DNA of 64,000 nt from Cyclaneusma minus (lineage: Eukaryota; Ascomycota; Leotiomycetes; Marthamycetales; Marthamycetaceae), in the NCBI GenBank assembly GCA_037179335.1, contig JAKZHN010000047.1, positions 62,001-126,000 on the forward strand, in the 5' to 3' direction. The notes under the pieces are model-generated. The model did not search any database and was not told the DNA's origin. It saw only the letters and a program-made list of their open reading frames with translations. Below, piece after piece: positions 33,253-46,398 of the stretch. A program made the translations under genes and the position numbers. How positions within the stretch are numbered: position 1 is the first letter of the stretch; each line of letters begins with the position of its first letter.

Positions 33253-35063
33253 ACCTTTTTTTGCCCGAAAAGCACGGTTCTCGTCGTTAAGCTGGTTGAT
33301 CCTGTTGTCGAGATTGTTTGGACTATTGGGACTAGCGTGGCTGCCTCAGGCAGCCATATTTAGAATAGCTTTATAAGGGAGCTGGCACCGCGCCAAGCTC
33401 CTTTCCTTAGCATAATTGAACTATCTAAACCAGACGTTTATTACCCCTTACCCAATCCCCAGTAATTCCAACAGAGATGGTCCTCGTTGAGCTGGTGTCG
33501 ATTGGTTTGGTTTTCGGACGAGACATCTGCCCTTGTCGAGAGGACTCACAGAAAGACAAGGCTCATGACCTTGAAGTCTGTGAAGGCCAAAATCATGAAA
33601 GAGACCAAGAAGCACGGGCTCAGCAAGACCCAGATTGATGCAGTTGTGGAAAAAATCACCAAGGTCTACGACATGGAATAGTCGGTTTTTTAGATAAATG
33701 GAGCTTCGAGCAATTTCTTGTTATGCGTTGCCTCTCCTGCCGCCGCCGTAATTGGATTCCAGAATCGGCCGTCTGCAATGCAACCTTTACCCACTCAAAC
33801 ATGAATCTCGTTGTATAAATGTACAAAACACATTTCAATCTGCTTGCCAAATTCCCCCGAAGCGGGATTCTTGTACCCGGAAAAGGAACGCCAGCGAGAG
33901 GACATCGAAGGAGTGATTTCTTCGAGACCGCCTGTGTTACCAAAAAGGGACATTAATATCAGCAATAAGTGCTTGCTTTAATTGCAAGGCCTTTCTGCGA
34001 AAAATCAAAAAGGTGTATGGCGTTGAGTTCCGAATTTATAAAATTGAGCTCCCGACTTGAATTTCACGCAAAGTTTCTGCGCCAACTTGTATTTAATGCT
34101 GATAACTAGAACAATTGGATTACACAAACGATGTTTGGCAAGATACTTGTAGTGACTTTGCGGTTGGGAGAGCAGCGGGAGGAGCCGGGGGAGAAAGGGA
34201 ACATTGGAAGTAGTCCATATCAGAGGAAAAGGGGCGTGGGGGGGTTTAAAAAAAACTCCAGTTATTTTACCGTTCAGCTCACCTTCCGCTCTCTCCCCAC
34301 ATCTCCACACAACAAGCACACCTCCCTTCCTCTCTCTCCTTTCCTCCCCAATCTCATATGATCCAAAAATCACAATCCAGCCTGCGCAAAATGTCGCAAA
34401 AAAACAGAAACAAGCAGTCAGTAGAAAGACTTCGATCAGGCAGTCATCCACCCACACTGCCCAGAAAACCCCAAGGAAGTACTCACCCCATCTTACCCAA
34501 TAGTCACCTGAAAAGTTCAAACAGCTCAAGGTCTCCTCAATCACAAACTCCACACATCCACACATCCACACAGCGCAATCACACAATCATCTGCACAGAC
34601 ACAATCACCACACCACTTCACTTCAAACACCACTCAAACAACATCATTAATATTCCCTCCCTCCCCTCCCCTCCCCTCTCTCACCTCCCAGCTTCCAGAA
34701 GCCCCCATCCAGCCATTCCCATGTTCCCATCTATCTACAAAAGCTCGTTCATCATACACGGACATTTCGTTTCCTTACCCCGCCCTGTTTTTCCAGCCGT
34801 GCAGCCAGCCAAAGTCTAACCGCCGCAGGAAATTCGCCAGCAACTACAAAGTACGCTGAAGTTGATGAATATGGTTCATCGTTGCCACCGCCCATCACCA
34901 GAATATCGGAGTAGAGGGTAGACACGCGGTTGGGAAACTCGAAGTCTGGGTTTCTGCACCGCCGTCCCTCGCCCCCGAGTTTCATCACTCAATCCATCCT
35001 AGTAGCAGCACGCGATAGTCTCGCGCGCCGGCACCGCGTATTGTGTATTTGTCACGCACCAGC
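33253..35063. other. Gene-poor stretch
   Basis: Apart from the possible transposase-like fragment at 33487-33681 there is no supported gene. It includes a pyrimidine-rich tract (about 34260-34700) whose overlapping frames on both strands are low-complexity artefacts. The last part is the 3' flank of ERV14. Confidence 0.35.
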
Positions 35064-35946
35064 TTAACTGGACTCATCGCGAATGAGAGCAACAATCATG
35101 CCTGTAGAAGCCACAATGTCAGCACAATCATCTTGAGGAAGCAAGGAGCTTGAGAACGCAAAGAGCTCGAGAACGCGGAGAGCTTGTTTCAATCCCCCAG
35201 GTCAGGAATACGGAAAACTCACTGTAAAGGTAGAAGAAGAACATGACAAGGTGGAAACCAAGCTTGATGAAGGATTCCTACGGGAGATGAATGTTAGCGT
35301 CTGCAAAACACGATTGGAGGACGGAGGGAATGCAAAAGTACCTTCTTGTGCACGTTCAATTTGCGGAAGATCTCGGTTGCGTCGAGGAGGTGGGCGTTGT
35401 CGACGACCCTGTTTGTTATTCCTGATTAGCTATGTCCTTCACAGATCTTTTGGACTGCACAGCATGCCAACAGAACTTGCGATTGCCTCATGTGCGCGGG
35501 AACTCCAGAAAAGCGGGAATGATTGGCAGGACGTACTTCTTGATGTTGAAAGCCAGCAAAGGAACGTTCAGGAGCAGCGCAATCCAGTATCCGTTGATGA
35601 GGAACAAGAAGGTCAGGAAGCCGTGTACGCCGGCTTCGGGGAGGATGTAGGTGTTGAGGCGGTTGCAGAGGTCGATTGGGTTGATGTAGTCACTGTTGGG
35701 GACGAGGATTGTTAGCTTGGGGATGTGGAGGGAGGGGGAATTGCGTGGTGAAACTCGGCGAGGGGACAATTGGCAGATCACGCAGATCAGAATTGGCACA
35801 TGGGGCAGATGATGATCTGAAGCACACCGGACAGGAACTCACCACTCCAAGTCGCTGTACATGATGGTGAAGAAGACCTGCAGGAACAGGTTGACGGCAT
35901 TGATCAGCACCGCCAGCAGGTATAACAATGCCTCACCGCTCATCAT
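35064..35946 (-). CDS. ERV14: Cornichon family ER cargo receptor Erv14
   Basis: The exons are 35843-35946, 35537-35692, 35342-35408, 35223-35277 and 35064-35101 (139 aa; the yeast protein is 138). The protein starts MMSGEALLYLL and has three to four membrane helices. Family signatures are YSDLECDYINPIDLCN across the first splice, HGFLTFLFLINGYW, and NAHLLDATEIFRKLNVHKK, then ESFIKLGFHLVMFFFYLY. Erv14 cycles in COPII vesicles between ER and Golgi and loads membrane cargo. Its introns (64-150 nt) include ones longer than in the cluster genes. It is a conserved housekeeping gene and marks the left border of the polyketide cluster. Confidence 0.95.
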
Positions 35947-36896
35947 GATTGCGTTGTGAGAGTGGTATCGGAGGGATTTCACGTAGAACTACGGATCGAA
36001 TCGAGGAGTTGGACGGGATCGACACAAGGTCTGTCGGTCGCCGTGTCGTCGAGTCTCTCGGGTCTCGCGGTGGTGTTTATCGCAGTGCTGATAGCTGACG
36101 CAAGCAGTCAGTAGCTTGGCAGAGCGCGTGCGGGGTTACGACAACGGCAGAACGGGGTGGGCGCGGTGAATTGGATGGTTTGCGCGGTTCAGACGGAGGG
36201 ACAACGTGTTTCTGCGGAGTGTCGGCGGCGGGTGAGAGGAAGCTGTGGTGGTGATGTGGTGGTGGTGGAGAGGAGCGATAATCTTTTGAGGCTCTGGCCG
36301 TGTGAGGTGTGAGTTCGAGCTTGGACCTCGACCACGCGCTAGGCGGCTGCTGACTAATAAGCGCGCATGTCAGTCTGGACGCGTGAGCTATCCGTGAACT
36401 CTTTTCTTAACAACTACAACTTTTCCTGGAAGTGGACAACGACGCCGACTTGCTTGAATTTCATAAATTCACCCCCCCAGACATCAGGCAGGAATTCTGA
36501 ATTCTGAATTCATCATTCAAGCCCTCGACAGATGAAAATCGCCACACGTGATGGCAAATGTCGAATCCCCACAGGTGCTTCTGTCGTCACTCCGATGGTC
36601 CACTGCCTTTCTTTACGTCACTTTTCGATATACATCTCTACTGGCATCTCAACACATGTCTGGTTTCTGACCTGACTGCTAGAAGTACTTGAGTCGCCAC
36701 TGATAGGAGTCCTCAACCATTCCAGGGAACTCAGCTTCCATTCTCATTTCCATCTGCCCCTTTCCACCATGGAGCAGTCTGTATCTTCCTCTACCTGAGC
36801 TTGCTCAACTTGACAACAGAATTCTCGGTTTCAATCTCTCATCTACCCATTCCTCAACTTGCTCATCCTACCAACGGAATCCCCAGTCTCCATCGC
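35947..36896. other. ERV14 upstream region and PKS 3' flank
   Basis: There is no gene here. The ERV14 promoter must lie in this stretch. Pyrimidine-rich tracts with a repeated CTCATC-type unit occur at about 36810-36960, running into the PKS end. Confidence 0.4.
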
Positions 36897-39800
36897 TCAT
36901 CTGCTCTCCCTCAACCTACTCCCCCCAACAACAGAACCCCCAATCCCCATACAGCTCGCCCCTCCCATAATCTCGAAAATTACAATATCAGCTCCAAACT
37001 CCCTCGCAATCCAATTTCTCAATTCCACTCCCAGCAGCGAATCAACCGCATATTCCAGCAACGGCCGGAAGATGTCAATTTTGTGATTCGCCAAAGTGGA
37101 CCGAGAAGTTGACAGAATCTGTGCAAGTTTGACTCGCAACGCATCTGCTACTATCAATGCTGCATCTGATGGCGAAGCAGCCACAAAGCGAGATTTGAGG
37201 TCTGTTAGTTCTGGCGCTTGAGTGGGTGATGATGTATATGTGGTGGCGGAAGACTGTTTCTCGAGACGCAGTTGGTTGAACAGAGGGGATCTAAGTCCCT
37301 CTTGGCTATCACCTTCCGGAGCCTTGAGACCAACCAACAGCTGACTCCCCTCCACCGCCATTCTATCCTTCACACTCGATTCCCTCCCCGTCAAACAGCA
37401 AAACTCCAGCAGCGCCCCCATACGCTCTTTCGAAATCTTTACAAACATTCCACTACCAAGCAACCTCTCACTAACCTCCTCATTGCGAGCCAACCACCCA
37501 GCATCACCCACAACCCCAAGATCCAGGGCATAGCTGTTGGCATAGCCTACAAAAGTGCGGTAACGAGCAAGTGCATCTTGGTACGTGTTTCCAGAAGCGT
37601 AGTTGGCTTGGCCTACTTGGCCTAGGATGCCGCAGAGGGAGGAGAGGAGGATGAAGAAGGAGAGGTTGGTGGGGAGGAGGGCGTGAAGATTCCAGGAGCC
37701 GGTGACTTTTGGGGTGGTGGCGGTGAGGTAGGTGGGGTGGGACATGGTGGGGAAGAGTGAGTCCTCTAAGACCATTGATGCTTGGATACATCCCTTGACA
37801 GGCGGCAGCTCAGTCGAGCACTGCTCGAGCACAGCTTTCAAAGCAGCCACATCGGAGATATCACAAGCCGGTGCTTTCACAGTCACGCCCTTACTTTCAA
37901 GTTCTCGAAGAAAGCCGGTAACATCGTGGCCTTCGGCACCCGAGCGGGACAATAGTATCAGATAGCGCGCTCCTTGGTCCACCATCCACTTGGCGATCAT
38001 TTGACCGACTCCGCCGAGTCCACCGGTGATGAGGTAGGATTTCGTTGTGTCAAGTGGCATGTGTGGAGGCTCTTGTATGGCAGTCTGCCAAGTTTTAGCT
38101 TTATACGTTGCACCAGGCAAAGTTTCACTTACCGGTACAAGCGCCTCGGGGTCATCCAGTTCTACAACAACTTTACCAGGTTCCTCGCCCCCTCGAACAT
38201 GTCCAAACGCTTGCTCAATCTCATTCACCTTGAATATGTCTACCGGATGCACGCACCAAAGCTTTCCTGCTTTCAGCAACCCGACGACAGCCTCGAAATG
38301 CTTGGCTAGCAGTCCTATCCGCTCACGCATCAAGTCTATCATATTGACCGCAAAGAAAGAAGTATTTCTCCTCGCCGCAGCGACGGGAGCCTGCCCATCA
38401 CCTCCGGGAATGTCGACAAACCGCCCGTAAGGACCCACACAACTCCACGAAGCTGTCCTGCCTTCGCCAGAAAGCGGATTGATTACAATATCCACGCCAG
38501 CAGGTCGCACACGCTTAACACCTTGCTCAAAGTCCGTGTTTCTACTGAAGAAAATCCGCTCCTCAGAAATACCATATACCGTCATCATTAAGTGTTTTTT
38601 CTCCACCGTACCAACAGTTACATAGATATTTGATTTCGACAGACCTCGGAAACGAGCCAGCTGGAGTAGTGCTTGGCCAAGACCCCCAGCGCCGAAATGT
38701 ATCAATATCGAGTCGCTTTTGTGAGCTCGTACTATGTCGAGGATGTAGTGGGCTGTGAGGAATGCGAAAGGGAAGCTGGCAGCTTGCACACAGGACATGT
38801 CGTCAGGGATTCTCGCCAGAGTTTGGGAGTTGAGGCGAGCGTGGGATTTGAAGACGTTGGCTCCGAAGCCGAATACTCTGTCTCCGGGCTGGAAGCCTTG
38901 ACATCCATCGCCGACTCGAAGGACGATACCCGCGCATTCGTTGGCGAGGGAGCCGCTGTCTAATTTGCCTGTTGCGGTCATGACATTTTGGAAATTAAGA
39001 CCGACGGCTTGGATCTTGATCTCGATATCTCCTGGCTCTAGGACTGCGGGGCGGACTTCAGAACGAAAGTAGAACGTATCTAGAAAGCCTGGCTCTCTCA
39101 TCTCGAGTAATTTTGCCTCTCCAGCACCGTACTTCTGCTGATTGATCAAAGGCGCGGAGAACGGAGCTGTGACCGCTCGAGACGCTTCTTCGTCAGCAAC
39201 TATTCTCCCAATTTCCAACTTGCCATTGGACTCGACGAAAGCAGACTCGTAAGCGCCGGCAGGTTCTGAAAGAGTCTTGGACAAGACAGTACCGATCACT
39301 TGAACCTGTCTTTCCGAAACGTGGTCTGGAACTTCAAGCGCCACGACAACGAAAGGGACCTGGGAATTCTCGTTCTGCAAAACCCTGCCTAGTCCGTCGA
39401 CGAGTGCATAGTCTGGGTGTGGGCTTGGTCCGCCGCCGGCCGTGACCCATATTACGGCTTTCGCCAGTTGGAGCATCTTTTGGAGGGATAGGAATTGTTC
39501 GGCGGAGATGTTGCGCAGAAGTGGTTCGAATAGTTCGTGGATGATGAGGAATACGGAGTTATGGGCGTCGGGATTTGCTGCTTGCTCTAGGGACTGGGCT
39601 CCGTTGACTTGGAAGCCGGCTGGGCTGAGATGAGCCACTATTCTGCCAACATCTGGCTGGACCGATGGACTTCCAGGCGCCACAAGCACAATCTCCTGCT
39701 TCGTCGTCTGCACATCGCATTCCACCTCATTTATGGCCGTCGCAACAAGCAAAGACATCTGCCCACACCCCTCACTCTCAAAATCCCTCAACTCCACATC

Positions 39801-42800
39801 CACCCCCCCAAACCCCGCCCCCTTCAGCAACCCATCCCAACACCCCTTCGTCACCAGCGGCCCCTCTTTTCGAAACTCTTCTTCACTCAGCCACCACCCC
39901 GGCAAAAGGCCCATGCAAAACGGAAATCTTGACAACTCTGGCTTCACGAATTCCAGCAGAATGAGCTTTCCGCCAGGTCGAAGAAGTGAACGTACATTTT
40001 TGAGGGTGGTGTGGAGATTGGGCGTGGCGTGGAGGACAAGGGAGGCGAGGATGAGGTCGTAGGAATTGGAGGTGAAGTTTTGCGCACATGGGTCGTGGGA
40101 GATATCGAGGGTGTGGAAGCTGAGGTTTGGGAATTTTTGGAATTGGGATTTTGCATGTGGGAAGAAGCTGGGTGAGATATCTGTGAAGTCGTACTGTGCG
40201 TATTGTGCACGCTGTGTTGCAGGGTTGTCAGAAGAGGAACACAAAGCTTCTAGGATTACGCGCGTGGTGGCTCCCGTGCCGGCGCCGACTTCGAGGATTC
40301 TGAAGCTGGGGGTGGCATGGGCGAGATGGGCGGCTATGGCGCCTAGACTGGAGAGCCAGTTGCTGGTCGAGTTGAGCTCGCGGTAGGTGGATGAGAGGAG
40401 ATTATCGCGGAAGAGCAGGCTTAGGGGGTCGAGTTGGCCGGATAGGAGTTGAGGGATGTTGTTCCAGATGCGCACGAGAAGATGGCCGAGATTGCTGGAT
40501 TTTGAGACGCGGATGCCTAGGTCTTTGAAGTAGTTGGTGTTGTTTTGGAGCGATTTCCATGCCGGGTTGAAGTTTGGTAGCGAGCCTGCTTTGTATAGGG
40601 CGTTTTGTCTCAGGATCCAGGAGATGTAGGAGTGGATTGTTTTGCTTGGGGAGGTGGGGGAGGAACATTGTGGCATTTGGGCGATTTGGGAGATGGCGAG
40701 GTAGAGAAAGCAGTCGAGCTGCGAGAATGTCTCGACGGGTTCTGGCTCGGTGGTTTGCATTTCTCTGAGATACTGGGCCAGCTCTTGGTTTGAGAGCATG
40801 GTGATGTCTGGTTTCCAAGTGATGCGACGGCACATGCTGACAGGATCGTTTGCTGAAGAGACGGTGTTCACGCGTGATTCTGAGCTCGCGGCGAGAGTGG
40901 CTTTGATGCCTTCTAGTTTTGCGAAGAGACGCTTGTTTGGACCTAGGACTTGGACGTCGCCTTCGGAGGATGAGGGGGTGTTGGACGTTATCCTTGCTGA
41001 AGCCTTGAATGTCATGTGCAAATTACCGTTTGTGGCTTCTCCGTCGTTTGGAGGCGAAATCCAGAGCTTCTTTACGAAAGTGGGGACTTTCAGGCTGGTG
41101 GTGTTTGATCCTCCGTTTGTACTGGATATTAGCAGCATTTGGAGGAAGGCGTCGAGCTTGGCTGGGTGGAAAATGGGGGGACTGGTATCAGTTTGGCATG
41201 CGTCAATTCCACCTTGGGAAGCATCAAGCTCGGCTTGTGATGCATCGATCTCGGCAACGGAACTCTGGGAATTGAAGCGAATTCTCTTGAGGGCTTGGAA
41301 TTCGGGTCCATAGTTGTAGCCGGCAGCCCGGAGTGAGCGGTAGAATATTCCAGGAGCAACGGAGTCGGAACAGGCCTCCCTGGCAGTCTCGTAAGCCTCA
41401 TGGTAGAAGAAATCATCTTCCAGCCTGCCAGTTACACTGTTCGACTCATTCGCATATTCGAGACCAACATCTCCAGAGCAGTGTTCAACAGAGCCAGAGT
41501 CGGAGAAAGAATAAAGTCTGAAACTGAACCAGCTTCTTTGGCTGTTGAGTGAGAGCTTGCCATTTTCGGCACGAAGAGAGATTTGCACCTCGATGGATTC
41601 CTTTCTGGGGATGATCAGAGGTGTGTGGAACGAAGCGTTTCGAATCGTGTAAGCGCGGATGTTGTCAGCTTTTGCGAGTTGCTTGGCTGCTTCGAACGCC
41701 ATGACTAATATTGCGGCTGCTGGGTATAGGAATTGGTCTTGGATCTTTGAGTTGTGAGCAAACATTCAGACTCCAGGACTAGGCAAACTACACACCTCGT
41801 GATCAGCTATCCAAGGCGAAGTAGTCGCGGACAGAAAACTTCGCCATCTCGCATCTAGTGGGTTCCAGTCTGCAACTGGCTTTCCCAGAAACTCGCTGCT
41901 GTTGTGTGATGCGAATCTCAGGTTCTTGCTGAGTCTGCTCTCGAGCCAGTAAGTTTTTGAGTGATCGAAAGGGTATTCGGGGAGGTCGGTCAAAATACTC
42001 AGCTCGCTTGATGGTGTCTTTGGGTTATTGACAGCACCAAAGTTGATTGGATATCCTGAGCAGTGCAATTGTCCAGCAACGCCGAGTAAGTTCACTGCTG
42101 CTGATACTCCCCGCACCATTGCGCTGAGATAGCTTGTTTGGTCTTGATTCGAGCAGTCACGGAGAATTTCTCTGGATGGTCCTTTGAGAGCAGAGTGAGG
42201 ACCGATTTCGATCAGTGTATTAACGAACAGACTGCGCCTATGGCGACGATCGAGGCTGATATGAGTGTCTCCTGCAGACTTGGTGCAAAGGGGAGTCAAG
42301 GCGTGGACGAACTTGACGGGTGACACGAGATTTTGCATCCAGTAAGCACTCGAACGAAGGGCTTCTGGGCATATTACCTGGCCCGTCACGCTGGAAACCA
42401 TGATCGGTGGTCGAGGGGATTGTTCCGCTGGCGCATCAATGTCGATGATGGCTCGACCATACTGGACGGCTACTGGATCCATATGTGGCGAGTGGTAAGC
42501 CACGCCAACTTTGAGCAGTTGTGCAGTCTCTCCAGTTTCTTCAAGCCTTTGCTTCAAGGCGTTGATCTGGTCTGAGTCACCCGATATAGTCAAGCTGCTC
42601 TTGCTATTGAAGCAAGCGATCCACAATCCGGGTTTCTTGAAGCTTTTGGTCACTTCATTTAGGATCGGTAACATCTGCTGCTCCGAGAGTGCGATGGCGA
42701 GCATGGAACCAGGAGTGCCGGATGACTTTGAATATTCACCGGTATAGAAGCCTCGGAAGTACGCAAGTTTCCATGCCGACTGTCTCGAGATCGAGCCAGC

Positions 42801-45179
42801 AGAGTAGGCGGCTGCGATCTCACCAGAAGAATGTCCTACGACCACGGTCGGATGTATGGAGAAGCTTTCCAGAAGATCCACGAGAGCAACTTGGATGCCG
42901 GTGCAAAGAGCCTGACTGTATTCCGACTGGTGGATGTTTGATTCTTCCGAGAACTTGGAGAGTTCTTCTGTCGGCTGGTTAGAAAGACTCGGCATTTACT
43001 AAAATCTGGTTCGTACCTATCAGAAGCCAAGGACATCCTAGCTCTCCAAGATAGCTTTCGGCATTGAGCAAAGAATTTCGAAACACGGGATAGTTCATCA
43101 AGTCGCAGGCCATGCGAGGCCATTGTGCTCCCTGGCCTGTGAAGATGAATCCGATCTTGGGAACCGTGGTACTGGCCAGTCGTGGTGTAGATATTGCCAC
43201 GTCAATCAGGGGGAACTTGGTCGTTGGCCGGATGACCGCATATGATCTCCAGGGCAGCATGCTCCGGCGACATGACAGGGTGAATGCGAGGTTCTCAAAG
43301 TAGAGTCGAATCCAAGGCATGGCTTCTTTTGTAAGCCGAGGAGAGAATTGCTTGTATGCATCGGCCCAGCGGCCAAGTCCGCCTTCATCTGCGCTTGACC
43401 ATACCAGCAAGACCGGGAAGTTGTTTTCTTGTGGAGTTGGTTTCTCGCTTTTCGCGCCGTTTGGCTCACTTTTCTCTCTGGGATCATCTGACCGAATCTG
43501 TATCTGGGTCTCTGAATCGATTGCGGTATTGTGACGGCCAGTTAATCCACGGAGAAACATGAAGTGATATGCGTCATCGAGCACTACATGGCAATTTGAT
43601 CCTCCGATTCCGAAAGAGTTGACCGATGCTCGTCTCAAACCTGTGCTAGGCCAAGGCGTCGGATTCAGCGGGAACTAAAATGGAATAATTTCAGCTCGCT
43701 GTCATCGTAAGAGTGGGGTGCCGTGGTTTCATACCTTTATTTTGAAGAACTCTTCGTCAATCCTGATGTTGGCCTTTTCAAAACCAGAATTTGGGGGGAT
43801 GACACCCTTCTCAAGGACCAAGGTGGTCTTGATCAGCCCCGCCAGGCCACTACATCCTTCCAAATGGCCAATGTTGGATTTCAGGCCACCACTAGATTAC
43901 AGTTAGCAAAAGCACAGTAAGAAAGCAAAATACTGACATGAACAAATTCTCGCCTTGCTTTCGGCTGGTCCTAAATGTATTTCCTATGGCATTGACTTCG
44001 ACGGCGTCTCCAAGTCGTGTACCAGTCCCGTGAGCCTCAACAAACATTGTGCGATCAAGACACAGTCCGGCCTTCTCGTAGGTCTGGCGAATGAGGGCTT
44101 CCTGCGCTTTGCGACTTGGCTGCGCCATACCGTTTGAAGTGTGTCCATCCTGGTTGCTGCCCGACGAGCGGATTACCGCTCGAATGCAGTCCCCATCATT
44201 CAATGCATCCGAGAAGCGCTTGAGGACCAGAACAGCATGGCCTTCACCTCTGGTATATCCATTCGCTCTCTGGTCAAAAACATGTGACTGTCCGTTTGGG
44301 GACAAGACGTTGAAACTGGATAGCAGAAGCATCATGTCTGGAGAGAAAATCAGATTAGATGCGGCAACGATACTCTGGGTGCCGAGTTAGCACGATTCTT
44401 TGTTCCCGTGAGAGTGTAGAATGTCAAAAGCCCACCATGTTTGACTCTTTGCTGAGCAAGTTCTGGCAAGCAAGGTCCACAGCTGTCAGAGAACTGGAGC
44501 AGGCCGAGTCCAAACTCAGGCTCTGCCCCGTGAGGTTGAAGAACCAGCTGAGCCTGCTCGACAGAACCGACACCAGGCAGCCGGTGGCGCCGTATGGGAA
44601 AGACTGTTCGGGATCCTTGCAGTACATCATTTTGTAGTCGTCCGTGAAATTGCCTACAAAGACAGATGTCTTTGAGCCGGAGACCTTCTCTATGGGGAGA
44701 CCCGCTGCGAAGTGTTAGCAGTGGGTAGAGAGAATGACTACACGGCACTTACAGTTCTCAAAGGCCCGAAAAGTTGTTTCCAGAAGAGCGCGTTGCTGGG
44801 GATCCATGGTCTGGGCCTCTTCAATGGAGATTGAAAAGAATGGTGCATCAAAAGCGGCGATGTCATCTCGAAGGAAGCAAGCTCTCGTTGTTGTGAACTA
44901 GGTCAAATTCAGTATTTCTGACAACAAACTTGTGCAAACCTCGGTAATGAGATGAAAGTCATTATTCACCTTGTCAGGTTGGCGACCCTTGGAACAGCTG
45001 AATGCATCAGCATTCATTCTGGACTTTGGGATCTCGGTACTAGCATTACGTCCTTCGAGCAACATGTCCCAGAAAGTCTCGGTAGTGACAGCATCTTGGG
45101 GGAACTTGAAGGATAAGCCAATAATTGCGATAGGCTCTCGATCACTCTTCTCGTCATCGCAGCGGATTTTTGCAGACAT
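36897..45179 (-). CDS. Highly reducing type I polyketide synthase (KS-AT-DH-MT-ER-KR-ACP)
   Basis: The exons are 44940-45179, 44753-44897, 44436-44704, 43938-44374, 43735-43891, 43017-43674, 41796-42967 and 36897-41744 (2,641 aa). KS has Cys197 in DSACSSS, HGTGT and the SNIGHLEG histidine. The AT nucleophile is Ser682 in GHSSG. The DH has His1025 and the later HPAKLDAFLQ aspartate. The methyltransferase SAM loop EVGAGTG lies near residue 1,500. The ER has GAGGLGQ, and the KR has TGGLGGVGQ with the YASGN tyrosine. The ACP serine is Ser2595 in DSLLGVELRNW. There is no SAT or thioesterase, as usual for the type, so release needs a partner; the divergent hydrolase next door is the candidate. The DH motif is HxxxDxxxxP instead of HxxxGxxxxP. 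It is predicted to make a reduced, C-methylated chain. Confidence 0.96.
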
Positions 45180-46398
45180 TTCACATTTGTTGAAGAAATA
45201 GAGTCTGGAATTCTGTCGCTCTTCAACTTTTGACAAACAGGCTCTGAGGCCAATCTTTGGTGGTTGATGAGGTAGTAAACGAACTCTCAGCCTCAATGTC
45301 TGTCTAGAGTCACAGGGTAATACATCACTGCAAAAGGGCCCATTGGTTGTTCATAATGGTTATGGATTAAGAGGAGAGCGAGCTTCATGGGTAGAACTAT
45401 TCTTTATCCAGGCGGTTGTAGCATAAGGCTGCAACTAGCCGATTAGCAAGGAGCAGAGGGAGTGCCAAGGCTCAAGCTCTAAGTGGCTAGACACTTAAGG
45501 ATATAAGTTCGGCAAGGATAAATCGAGTACTCAAATGCGATTGGGGTGTGGTAGTCGAGGTAATATAGGACGATGACGTTCACCACTCTTGGCCCGCATA
45601 GTTAAGAGTGAGCTTCGGCTTTCCCGACATCCTGTCATTCCCTTGCATCTATATTAACGACAGCCTCTGGAGCTAATTGGAGGTGCATGAAGGATGATTG
45701 CAGCAGGTCCATTGCCATTCCGCTAAATCCTAATAACTTGGCGAGCCTTGCGCCTCGCAAGGCTCCCGTGTCACCGCTACATGAGATGTGAAAAATCTTT
45801 CGGAATCCTCTTTGTGGCACGAGGCCTGATCCAAGAGATTCGGTAGCTTACGAAAGTCCTAAGGATCGTCGCCGTCAAAATGGGCAGTCTCACCAACATC
45901 TCCGGTGGGGGCGAAGATTCAACGTTTTCGTCCAAGGATTGTCAACTGCATGCATTGCCAAGTCCAGGTTCTCCCCCTCTAAGTGGCTATAGATAAGCAG
46001 TTAATATCAGCTCGGGGCGTTTGAGCAATTATTGGCAAGGTTGCATTCTGACAGTGTTTGAGACACAGCCTTACTAGTATAGGCCAGGGTCATGGTGTGG
46101 GGGTGTGTCTTTAGACGATGAATGGTAGATGGCTGCCTGTTGATATGCACAACAATGACAACGATTTATTGCAATAGTATTGTAGTAATCGACGGTCTTT
46201 TCCCACCAATGACTGCTGAGATTCGGACAAAAGCAAGCCCTGCTTACATGAATGCGGCTGTTAAGTAACAGTTTCTCCTTCCCAGGACCTTGATACATAA
46301 GCCTCTATTGTATCGCTACTCATGCTCTTATTCAACATCGTGCAGTTGTTAACTCTACATCACTAGCATCTTCAGGCCCCCAAAACACAACTACTAGA
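45180..46398. promoter_or_regulatory. Divergent promoter region of PKS and hydrolase
   Basis: A 1.2-kb non-coding stretch lies between head-to-head genes, consistent with co-regulation. No binding site can be named with confidence. Confidence 0.55.

Noticed and set aside
34005..34586. 193-codon minus-strand frame
   Set aside because: Low-complexity and overlapping equally long frames on the other strand; no motif, no splice support.
39609..41313. Several plus-strand frames of 90-190 codons
   Set aside because: All are antisense shadows of the PKS last exon.
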